Below, one piece after another: positions 55,702 to 64,000 of a stretch of DNA of 64,000 nt. The stretch is from Rhynchopus euleeides (lineage: Eukaryota; Euglenozoa; Diplonemea; Diplonemida; Diplonemidae). The notes below the pieces were generated by a model. The model was not told the origin of the DNA and ran no database searches. It saw nothing but the letters and a program-made list of their open reading frames with translations. Location: positions 1,922,001-1,986,000 of the forward strand of contig OY723255.1 of NCBI GenBank assembly GCA_963210315.1. The letters run 5' to 3'. The translations under genes were made by a program, and so were the position numbers. Within the stretch, counting starts at the first letter, position 1; each line of letters opens with the position of its first letter.

Positions 55702-56525
55702 CCTGCACCACCACCACAAGAAGAGATGCTGCTGGCTCTGAAGCTGAAGCCCCTAGCCACCCAGCCACCCAGCGTGTCTCTGTGAAGCATACCAAGAGAC
55801 GCTTCGCCCATACCCTCCTGCAAAGGCATGCAGGCTGCGTGTGGAGGTGGGGTGGCTTCACCCTGCGAGGGCACCCCTTCGCCCTGTGCCACATTGTGTT
55901 GCGTGTCAGTCTCCAACGCCACCCCCACCCCGCCCCCCTCCCTGGAGGCCTGAACAGCCTATGTTTTTGTACCAGACACACCTGTGTGTCAGAGGAAATG
56001 CGACAGACACATGGAAGGATTCGGTGCGCAGCGACGCTCCTCATTGTTCTTCTCTATCTTCTTTGCTCTGCCATCATTCCACTTTCTGTACTTCAGGCAG
56101 GTCAGCCGAGGCGACGCACACAGGGGTGGGGGGGTGAGAGAGAGAGAGAAGTGTTTTAAAAAATGAGGAGGGGTCGTTGTGATGGGATGGATGCGTGCAA
56201 TGCAAGCAAGTGACAGACTCCTGAAGTGTGTCAGTAGTGTTTTTCAGCACACTTCGATGTGGGCGGAAAGTGTCGCGTGCTTGTTCGTGCCCTTGTGCTC
56301 CTCACTCACGACACCATCATCAGCAGGAGTGTGAGTGTGGAAGCGTCAACGCAAAAAAAAGAAACCAAAGAAAAAAGTGCCGAACAAAGGGCAGTGACAC
56401 TTTTTGGTCGCCGGTTGTGCGCACAAACAGCCAAGTCTATTGGTCGCACCTGGTCCTTCGCTTAGAGATGCAGAACGTGAACCAACGTGGGCCGCCTCGC
56501 ACAACAGCCTGTGGAGTGACACAGT
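55702..56525 (+). repeat. duplicated 3' segment, unit 2 (with empty hAT site)
   Basis: Counterpart of 50035-50857. Box 1 is at 56240 and the GTGGAAGCG motif at 56337. It ends with GACACAGT at 56518-56525, uninterrupted here, followed by TCGACACACAGCAAAGGG, which matches the sequence beyond the hAT insertion in unit 1. Confidence 0.93.
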
Positions 56526-57172
56526 TCGACACACAGCAAAGGGTGACCTTCACTTGTGGTTTATGTGCCTCTGCATCAGATGTGAGTGAATCTCTAGGAG
56601 AGCAAGGTGCTGCTTCACACGGACCCCCGTGAACTCGTGATTGCAGAACAATCACCGCACGCGGGGGCTTCTGGGGTCTTCCCGGACAATCACGACAGTT
56701 GTCCACACACCCTCGATCTTGCAGTCTTACTCCTAGTGGTTCTGTGTGTGTTGATATCACTCTCTGCTTGCGGTGGTGAGTGGCAAACCAGTGAAAGTGA
56801 AGGGTCTGGGGGGGTCCCACGTTTAACGTTTAAAACGTTGAACGTTGAAAACGTTTACAACGTTTAGCGCAGCCCTGCCCCCCCCCCCCCCCTAGGGAAA
56901 ACCTTAAGGGGTAAACTTTACGGGATTTTTCACATAGGCGAGGAACACGCACAAAATGGCAGTAAACCTGAAACCCCGGCCCCTGGGAGTATTTGGGGGC
57001 GGTCTGGGTGGTTTTTGGGGGTATTTGGTCACTTCTGAGCCAATCCGTGACCATGCTCAAAAAAGTGTCATGGTTTGCATGGTTTGACAAGCCGCTTAAG
57101 AATTTTGATGGATTCTTATGGATTCTTACGCTTATTGGCCACGAACACTTACGATTGTAAGACAAGAATTCT
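56526..57172. other. intergenic; start of foreign segment in unit 2
   Basis: Similarity to unit 1 fades after about 56541. It contains a cluster of ACGTTTA and ACGTTGA words (56818-56866) and a C run followed by CTAGGGAAAACC (56878-56900). No gene. Confidence 0.5.
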
Positions 57173-57400
57173 TACGATAAGCCGTCAAATCTTACAAGAT
57201 CTTATAAGATTTTTGGGAAATCTTATAAGAAGCCGGTAAGATTCCGTCAGATTCTTGCCAGAAATCTTATAAGTCTTATAAGATTTCCCGGAAATCTTAT
57301 AAGACTTATAAGATTTTTCCGGAAATCTTATAAGTCTTATAAGATTTCCGGGAAATCTTATAAGACTTATAAGATTTCCGGAAAAATCTTATAAGTCTTA
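57173..57400. repeat. self-complementary AT-rich array (CTTATAAG)
   Basis: Repeated TCTTATAAGACTTATAAGAT and TTTCCGGAAATC words, each nearly its own reverse complement, so the block can fold on itself in several registers. Confidence 0.88.
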
Positions 57401-57638
57401 TGGGTAATACCCAGAATATGTAGGGGGACCCTTTCAAATTTTTTTTGGGAGGGGTCCTATTTTGGACATCTGGGCCCGATTTTGATCGAATTTTTGAGTT
57501 TTGAGCCCGTTTTGAGGCCTAAAACGCGTCATCGAATTTTTCATTTTTACCGCTCCTGGGACATGGTCAAAAAATGCGAAAATGGCAAAATACTCGATTT
57601 TTGCCATTTTTCACGGTGGGTGGTTCTGGGCGAGCAAT

Positions 57639-57662
57639 GGGGACAAAAATATTTTTGTCCCC
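57639..57662. repeat. perfect 24-bp palindrome
   Basis: GGGGACAAAAAT followed directly by its exact mirror ATTTTTGTCCCC. It lies between the CTTATAAG array and the GTCCATCGTCCTG array. It may be a protein-binding or hairpin site; function unknown. Confidence 0.85.
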
Positions 57663-57669
57663 ATTGGAA

Positions 57670-57925
57670 TGTCCATCGTCCTGATTTATACACAATGTCC
57701 ATCGTCCTGGGTTACAAAATGTCCATCGTCCTGATTTACACAATGTCCATCGTCCTGATTTACAAAATGTCCATCGTCCTGGGTTACAAAATGTCCATCG
57801 TCCTGGGTTACAAAATGTCCATCGTCTTGATTTACACAATGTCCATCGTCCTGATTTACAAAATGTCCATCGTCCTGGGTTACAAAATGTCCATCGTCCT
57901 GGTACAATCTGGTCATCGTCCTGAG
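57670..57925 (+). repeat. 24-bp array, 11 copies of GTCCATCGTCCTG
   Basis: The unit AATGTCCATCGTCCTG plus GGTTACAA or ATTTACAC recurs every 23-24 bases and ends 80 bases before the transposase ATG. hAT transposases often bind short subterminal repeats, so this may be the 5' subterminal zone of the element (inference). Confidence 0.93.
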
Positions 57926-58004
57926 TCAGTTTCTCGTCCCCTCACCCGTTGTTCACACATCACCACCATCTCGCAGTGTCGTCCCACACACACACGCACA
58001 CACC

Positions 58005-60558
58005 ATGCCACCGGAAGAGTTGGCAATCGACCCCGATGCGGTCGAGGAAGAGGCGTCTTCCGAGGAGTCGAATATTGAAGACACTCCTGCCTTCAAAGCG
58101 CTTGCAACCGCTGAACGAAACAGGTTCAAGCGTTTTAAAAACAAGCCACTCCTCCTCGAACACGCCGCCGAAGAGGGACTGCTGCCCGCTAACTTCACGG
58201 GCACCCGTGAGCGCGCCGAGCAGTTGATGGCTGTTGCATCCGTGAAGAAGCGCCGCCGCGAAGCCGATCATCCGACGACGCAGCCTCCACGAGGGTCGCC
58301 GAAGAAGCGCGGGAGGACGAAGGGTCCCGAGAAGGTGGAGCAGGCCGATCTGTCCGCCGCACTTCTTGCCGCTGTCAACCCGAGAGAGCCTGTGGGCAAG
58401 GAACATGCAGGGGAAGGTTGTGTCGCCTTAAAGTTCGAAAAAGAGTACCTGGCAGACTTCCCCGATCTGAAAGCGGTCACCCTGAGCGAGTGCACTGAAT
58501 TCAAGGGGGCTGCCGATTTGCAGAAGTCGTGGCCGGACGCCCAAAAGGTGTTCATCTGCGACCCCTGTTCGAAGGTCTGGAAGCCCGGCGTCCAGAGGAG
58601 TGATCTGTCGAAGCACTTCCGCACCGGTGCGCATAAAGATAGAGTGCGCAACGGTGACCGTGCTGGCAGGCAAAAGCGTGCCGTGACAGAGGCACTGGGC
58701 CCGGAGCCAGAGCACGCCATTGGCCTTGCCATGGCCTACGCCGGCATCCCTGCACATCAGATGCAGACAGCCCTCGAGTGCCTTTCGGGGTGTAAGCTTC
58801 CTGCGACACCACCGAATTGCAACCGCCTCCTGCGTACCACCCTGGATATCTTGATGGGTATCGGTACGACATACATCACCGAGACTTTTGGGTCCAAGCC
58901 CTACTGGGTGATGCATGATTGCGGGATGGTGCAGAATGACCCGGCATGCATCCTGCTGCTCCAGAATGCAGATGCAAGCGTCGTCCTTCCCCCGGTGTTC
59001 TTTCCACGGGGGTACACAAATGCGCGGATGATTCGCGACGCTGTTGAGGAAGTCATTGCGGACTACGGTCTGGGCAACCCTCTGTGCGTGCGGTCGGACC
59101 GCGGCGGAGCCGACGGCCCTGCAGCCCTCCAGACGGCATCACACCGCAAGATTATCTTCCTGCCGTGTGCTGCCCATATCTGCATGAATGCAGGTTCCGA
59201 GTGGGAGGGATCTCTCAACGACGCAGCCTGGCCTCCGTTCCTGGTCGCCAAATACATGGATAACCTCCTGAAGGGGTCGCTCAATGCAAAGCGCCACGCC
59301 CGTTGGGTTGCAGCCCAGCATGACTGCGCCCGTATGTCCGCCAACGGGGTGCAGGAGCTGGAGGCTTCGGTGCGCAGCTCCATCCGCAGCTGCGTCAGCG
59401 CTGAGGAGGGCAGCTTCCGCGTGGGCCAGCTCCGCCCCCACTTCCACGACGTTCTCCCGGCGTTCTCTGTTGCAATTGCCGCGGCATCACAGCTGAGCGA
59501 CCTTCTCACGGTCGTGGAAGAGGCTCAGAAGGCTGCTGCTGACAATCCTACGGCTGTGCCGGTCAAGAGGTGCCCTCTCCCCTCGCAAACACGGTTTGTG
59601 GCGCGCCTGGAGATCTACGAGCATCTCTTTGACCGGTTCCAGGTGTTATACATCTGGGTTGGCCAGGAGCTGAAGCGCGCAGATGTGCCGGTGTCGATGC
59701 GGAAGCTCGCCTGTCTGCTGCGCGACAACCTCGTGGCCCTCCGCGATGACTTCCGCAGGATGCTGACCGTGACGAAGAAGTTTCGCGCGTTGGTCGATGC
59801 AATCATCAACACCCAGCACGGCAAGGGTCATGAGGTGTACGGGTTGATTGTGAAGTGCCAGGGTGAGCTCGACAGGATGGCTGCCGACCCAGCCATCGGC
59901 GACTTCGCAAAGCCTCTTGCAGTGGCGATGCACAAGCGGTATGCCATGTCGGTGCACTGTCATTCCTTCCCCTCTTCACAGGTGGGATGCGCACGACAGC
60001 GGGTTTGTCACCTGGCAAGCACTGAGGCACCTCGACCCCGACATGCTGAACGTCATGCGAGGCGTCGGCAACGTGATGTCGCTGGCAGAGCTTCAGCTGA
60101 GCCTCCCCTTCCGCGTCACCAAGGTAGAATGGGATGCCTACGTGGTCGCAGCAACGGACACCCGGCTGGAGACTGTGAAATTCTGGAGAGCGCACTTACC
60201 TGATTCTGGGATCACGGCAGCAACACCCCTGTCCTCCCTGGCGGAGAAGGCACTGGCGGCCGTCCATCTGCCCCCAGCGTCGACGGCTCCTGACTCTGTG
60301 CTGAGTGTGGCCCTTCACGCACTGCAGGGCCGGGATGCCATGTCGCGCGAGCGCAAGGCCCAGGTGGTTTTCTGCGCGGCCAACCAGGACCTTGGGGACC
60401 TGGTGGTCGCAAAGAAGAAGCCACTCCGCAAGGGCTTCCCCGGTGTTCAGCATGCGTCTGACAGCGAGGAAGATGATGCTGAAGGACCTCCAGAGGGGGT
60501 GCAGCTCATCCGGACGGTTGAGTCCGCGCTGACGGCGATGCGGGAAGTTGAGGTGTGA
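58005..60558 (+). CDS. hAT-family transposase with BED-type finger
   Basis: Exons 58005-59938 and 59982-60558 give 836 residues. Near residues 183-212 is a BED-like finger (FICDPCSKVW, then H-x4-H in SKHFRTGAHKDR). Candidate RNase H-fold residues are an Asp near 303 (VMHDCGM), an Asp near 363 (RSDRGG) and the CxxH of PCAAHICMNA near 388. SQTRFVARLEIYEHLF resembles the TRW region. Past the intron, KFWRAHLP, AEKALAAVHLPPAS and MSRERKAQVVFCAANQDL match the hATC dimerisation domain. These enzymes cut and paste DNA with 8-bp duplications (family knowledge), and three non-autonomous elements in this window have such duplications. I found no terminal inverted repeats around this copy, so it may be an old insertion or a domesticated gene. 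The frame is intact. Confidence 0.82.
59939..59981 (+). other. 43-base intron in transposase gene
   Basis: GTATGC to TTCACAG, phase 2. Splicing gives MHKRWDAHDSGFVTW and joins the catalytic and hATC parts. Unspliced translation leaves the frame about 90 codons later. The same GTATGC donor is used in the helicase gene. Confidence 0.85.
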
Positions 60559-61552
60559 GGTTACACGTGGTCGTACTAACACCCACCTTTCCAGGTGGGG
60601 TTGGTTGAGACAATCGGGCCGGGGTTGCTAGCCAGCGGCAGGTTTTTCAGAGACTTCAGTGTCTCTTTTCCTCACCGCAGACAACCGTGCGTCGTGTAAT
60701 TGGGTTCGTGTACTTGGGTTCAGCGTTTGTGCATGCGTGCCCAAGCCCACACTCGATTGTGGGCTTGGCCTCAGGGCGCCCTCAAAACCACACTTCGTTC
60801 TTCCGCGACGTCAGTCTGCTCTCTAGGACAAACAAACCGCATACTGGCCGGGGTTGAGCTGTGGAGGCTCTCACTTTTCGCTAATTTTACTTTTTTTTTA
60901 CCAACACTCACGGGGGCGTGCCAGGGACTGCCACACTCCCACCTGGTCTCTGCTGCTTGTGAAAGCAGAAGAATCCTACACCGTGTTCTTTGTGGCGGGT
61001 GACGGCGTCGGCACACTTTTCTGCACTTTCGAGCGAAACCCCCCATCTTGTTTTTTGATTTTCAGAACTTGCCCGTCGGTGGACCAGGGGGAGTGGGGGG
61101 GCGGCGGTGTGAAGCGGGGGGAGGGAACCTTGGGGGCGTGGGGTGATATTTTTTTTTTGCCCAAACTTGCTTGTCAGCGAAAGAGTCAGTGGGAGCGTAC
61201 GCGCGCAGTGTGTTTTGAGAGAGCAACACAAAACCACCTATTCACAGCAACGCCCTGCACAGGGGTCACAACACACTGTCGCTCGTGCGCACAAACAAAA
61301 CCTGTAGTTTGGGAGTTTGGGAAACGATGTGGTCTTGCTTCCTGGGGTCTTCGTTGAAGACGCACTGATGAATGAAGGGAATCTCCGATGACTGGAAGGG
61401 AATATCCCGCCCCCCGCCCAAATGACTGCTTTCAGTGTTGTCTGTGTCTGCCTGTGTGTGCCTGCACCTGTGCCTCCCTGTTCTGTATTTTGTCCCTCAG
61501 CGGGTTCACGATACAGGGCAGTCCACTCCCCAAAAAATCATCTTGACGCCCA
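60559..61552. other. 3' flank of transposase, no gene seen
   Basis: Small hairpins follow the stop codon: CACCTTTCCAGGTG (60582), GAGACTTCAGTGTCTC (60652) and the strong CCAAGCCCACA / TGTGGGCTTGG (60741-60768). CTGCACTTTCGAGCGAAAC at 61021 belongs to the TTCGCTC mini-element family. No frame is convincing. Confidence 0.55.
60741..60768 (+). terminator. 11-bp-stem hairpin downstream of transposase
   Basis: CCAAGCCCACA pairs with TGTGGGCTTGG across a six-base loop, 180 bases after the transposase stop. A 3'-end or RNA-structure role is possible but not shown. Confidence 0.35.
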
Positions 61553-61752
61553 NNNNNNNNNNNNNNNNNNNNNNNNNNNNNNNNNNNNNNNNNNNNNNNN
61601 NNNNNNNNNNNNNNNNNNNNNNNNNNNNNNNNNNNNNNNNNNNNNNNNNNNNNNNNNNNNNNNNNNNNNNNNNNNNNNNNNNNNNNNNNNNNNNNNNNNN
61701 NNNNNNNNNNNNNNNNNNNNNNNNNNNNNNNNNNNNNNNNNNNNNNNNNNNN
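61553..61752. other. assembly gap, 200 N
   Basis: Exactly 200 undetermined bases, probably a fixed-size scaffold gap. WD40 gene b lost its 5' part here, so the true missing length could be at least 0.85 kb. Confidence 0.99.
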
Positions 61753-62051
61753 CCAACGACGACTCACTCAAAGTGTGGTGCACAACCTCCCTCAGCTGCC
61801 TGCGTACTGTGCAACTGGAAGGCAATCCCACCTCACTTGCTGTGTCACAGCCAGGTGATGTTGTTGCAGTGGCGTCTCGCTCCGCTGGCACCACCCGGCT
61901 GTACTGCCTCAGCACAGGTGAGTGTGTCGGTCAGTTGCCCTCTAATGCCCACTGTTCTGCTGTCGCACTCAGCCTCTGCGGGAGGTGGGTCTTCACACGA
62001 GAGGCCCAGAATTCTGTCACTGTGTGGGCTGTGTCTTCTGTGTCGCCCTGA
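61753..62051 (+). CDS. Ubl-WD40 repeat protein b, 3' end only
   Basis: About 99 residues from NDDSLKVWCTT to the stop, matching residues 284-382 of WD40 protein a with only a few changes (TTSLSCLRTVQLEG for TNTLSCLRTVELEG, FTREAQ for FAPKAQ). These are the last two and a half propeller blades. The 5' part lies in the assembly gap or was lost. The upstream sequence before the gap does not resemble WD40 gene a, so the gap must hide a junction. It cannot be decided whether the gene is intact. Confidence 0.8.
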
Positions 62052-62083
62052 GGGCAGTGTCTCGTAACCCTGTTTCCCTCGCT

Positions 62084-62207
62084 GGTGTGATCGAGAGAGT
62101 GGAAGCGATCAACAAGTACAACCACTCTCTCTGAGATCTCAGAATTCTACCTCACCCCCCTTTTCCCGTTTCTATCCTCCGACACAAACAGAGACTCAAG
62201 AATTTTG
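62084..62207 (+). repeat. 124-bp repeat with GTGGAAGCGATCAAC, copy 2
   Basis: Matches 46404-46527. Similarity between the 3' flanks of WD40 genes a and b ends exactly where this repeat starts, so it sits at a duplication or insertion boundary. Confidence 0.9.
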
Positions 62208-62215
62208 TTATTACA

Positions 62216-62450
62216 GGGGGGGGTCGAATAAACGTACTTAGTTGAATAGTAGTACTTAGCCGAATAGTAGTACTTATTTTTTTGGGGCTCTGGGGCACGT
62301 TGGGCCGTTGAATACAAGTACTTACTTTGTCCACCCGTTTTTTTGGGAACTACCTACCCCCCCCCGTGTTTAAGTCCCCTATCCATATGATGTGTTTAAG
62401 TCCCCTCGGCGGCCAATTTTCCCGAAGGGACTTAAACACCCCGGTCTAGT
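62216..62450. repeat. short repeats GAATAGTAGTACTTA and GTGTTTAAGTCCCC
   Basis: Three or four AGTACTTA words near 62235-62320, then GTGTTTAAGTCCCCT twice (62370 and 62391) with a mirrored GGGACTTAAACAC at 62428, forming a foldback. Confidence 0.7.
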
Positions 62451-63150
62451 AGTTTGGTTGGGGGGCATTTTTTCTCGATTTTTCCAGGTGTTCGTTGGCG
62501 GACCACCAGGATGTGAGGCACGTGTGGAGGCCAGGGAGGGAGCCTGGGGGCTTCGGATACCCGCACGTGGCCCGGACTGCCCCGCAGGGGGCAGTCCGGG
62601 TCACGTCGCTCGTCCTCATCCACAGCCTCGCTGTGTGCGATGCAGGTCGTGCGCCAGCCCCTCTTGTCGCACTGGAGTCGGGAATCAATTCTGCGGCACA
62701 GCGGGGCTGCTAGCAGTGGCGAGGGCCGCAGTGTGCCAGTGCTCAGCGCCCTCGGATCCCCACGCCACCCATACTGCCACCCCCAGCTGGCCCCGCCTGA
62801 GCCGTGTGTCCCGTCTCCCAGGGGAGAACGTCGGTTGGCCCAGGGGACATGCCATCTCCCATGGGACATCTAGCGGAAAGCTTGACACCTCCCAGGGCTG
62901 GCATCAACCCCTGAGGCACGACATCTCTTGCGCTTCAGGCCCCCTTGGTTGCTTGCCCTGCAGCTTTGGCAGCCTGACCACCCCAAGTCAGTGGTTATGG
63001 GCAGTGCTTGGCAGAGTAGGGTGGCTCTGAAGTAGTGTGAGAGGCAAAGGGGTTTGAGGCCCCAGCACCCAGGTCCCCAGAATCTGTCCAGATGTGCCTC
63101 GGAATCGATATAATACGGTTCCCTCAGGAAACAGGTGGCAGGCGTGTTTA
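62451..63150. other. unassigned, no gene seen
   Basis: A hairpin CGGACTGCCCC / GGGGCAGTCCG lies near 62573-62599. The 212-codon frame across the region lacks any domain-like pattern. GTGTTTAAGTCCCCTC recurs at 63144. Confidence 0.5.
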
Positions 63151-63183
63151 AGTCCCCTCCGATGTGTTTACTGGGGGGGGTCG

Positions 63184-63404
63184 AATATAAGATGTACCTA
63201 CCACCCCCCGTGTATATGTCACCCCCCAAAAGGGGTGTGTTTATGTCACCCCCAGGCGGCCCTGGCGGGAGGTGACATACACTAACCTACCACCCCCCGT
63301 GTTTATGTCACCCCCTAAAAGGTGTGTACATGTCACCCCCCTCCCGATTTTTGCACCTGGGGGGGGTGACATATACACGGGGGGTGGTAGGTACATCTTA
63401 TATT
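63184..63404. mobile_element. foldback element, 44-bp perfect arms
   Basis: AATATAAGATGTACCTACCA and the following CCCCCGTGTATATGTC at 63184-63227 are mirrored exactly at 63361-63404. The interior repeats GTGTTTATGTCACCCC. No coding potential. Confidence 0.85.
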
Positions 63405-64000
63405 CCATTTATATTTTGGGATTTCAAAGGAGGATCCTTGAAATCGGTAGTGGACAGTAGCGGACAGTAGCGGACAGGGCGGACATTTCCTTGTGGAAAA
63501 AGTGCCCGAAAAAAAAAATTCGAAAAGGTCCCCCTTACAGAATTAGCCTTTTTTCAAAAAATCGGAAAATTTCGGACCGCAATTTGTACCCAAGAAAGTG
63601 CCGAATTTTCGGACTTGGTCCGATTTGAACGATTTCCGTGCCTCTTGCAACCCCCATGAGGGGCGGCTGCTGTTTCGGGTTCTTCCGGTGGTACATGCTG
63701 GGGTGTCAGGACAGGGAATCCTGCTCGCTGTACCCGGTGATCCCTGACGCAGCCAGGAAGTGGAGAGCCTTGGAACCCTGGTTGAGGCCTGTAACACCCG
63801 GCCTTCCTGCCACTTGTGGCATTGTGGAGTGGAGGTGGATATGGAGAAGGTTCTCTCTCCGTCCGGCCGAGCACAACCGTCCTCTCCAGCCAGGGGTCAT
63901 CTACTTTCCAAACAAGGGCCAGGAACATGCTCAAACAAACCAATTGATCAGAAAATCTGGCTTGCCGTGGAATCATTGAGCATTGGGGAGTGGTTTGCCC
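63405..64000. other. unassigned end of window
   Basis: Three near-repeats of GTAGTGGACAGTAGCGGACA (63446-63475), an A run near 63510, then mixed sequence to the end. No supported gene. Confidence 0.5.

Noticed and set aside
50035..56525. Duplicated segments as a possible assembly artefact
   Set aside because: The copies differ by scattered substitutions and one contains a clean 684-bp insertion, so they look like real paralogous segments. Reads would settle it.
57482..58078. 198-codon frame running into the transposase start
   Set aside because: It reads through the 24-bp array (eight-residue repeat) and overlaps the transposase gene in another frame.
57405..63560. Weak mirrored similarity (AAGGGTCCCCCTACA versus AAAGGTCCCCCTTACAG) as possible termini of a 6-kb element around the transposase
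   Set aside because: The match is about 75 percent over 40 bases with A/T runs, the flanks do not extend it, and no duplication was seen.

Overview
This is a window of nuclear DNA from a single-celled eukaryote. The evidence is spliceosomal introns, a nucleolar DEAD-box helicase, two large secreted or membrane proteins of eukaryotic type, DUF4116 and WD40 repeat proteins, hAT-type transposon remnants and abundant minisatellites and homopolymer runs. The lineage cannot be fixed from the sequence alone. Every gene I can support lies on the plus strand and introns are few, which would suit a euglenozoan such as a diplonemid, but that is a low-confidence guess. All three introns seen begin GTATGC and end AG.

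Layout. 1-8 kb: a three-exon DDX31/Dbp7-type RNA helicase, then a single-exon surface protein with a signal peptide, a beta-propeller, a Pro/Thr/Ala stalk of about 700 residues, one membrane segment and a short tail. 8-16 kb: a gene-free run of foldback and long-inverted-repeat elements, several bounded by poly-C or poly-G. 16-25.9 kb: gene-free; it holds a 4.67-kb insertion that splits one copy of a 262-bp tandem repeat and is flanked by a 29-bp direct repeat. 25.9-30.6 kb: a 1566-residue membrane protein with an ectodomain, an Asp tract, a multi-pass core and a long low-complexity tail. 31-37 kb: satellites, including a higher-order 42/84/168-bp array, and GC-rich sequence without convincing genes. 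37-46 kb: hAT-type non-autonomous elements with 8-bp target duplications, and a 336-residue zinc-finger/coiled-coil gene sitting between two identical 141-bp direct repeats.

47.5-62 kb is the most gene-like cluster: DUF4116 protein a, WD40 protein a, DUF4116 protein b, a hAT transposase gene, and the 3' end of WD40 protein b after a 200-N assembly gap. The DUF4116 and WD40 proteins share a ubiquitin-like N-terminal domain and a similar upstream leader, so they look like one modular family with exchangeable repeat tails. The cluster reads as a tandem duplication of a [DUF4116 - 3' segment - WD40] unit. A 684-bp hAT element has since entered unit 1, and the empty site is preserved in unit 2. 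The hAT transposase region sits inside unit 2.

A 20-bp motif (GTGGAAGCGTCAACGCATCA and close variants) occurs 16 times, always on the plus strand. It often marks junctions between otherwise unrelated segments, and it is the least explained signal in the window. The proteins that can be assigned act in ribosome assembly (helicase), at the cell surface (two proteins), as presumed adaptor scaffolds (Ubl-repeat family) and in transposition (hAT). They do not form one pathway.
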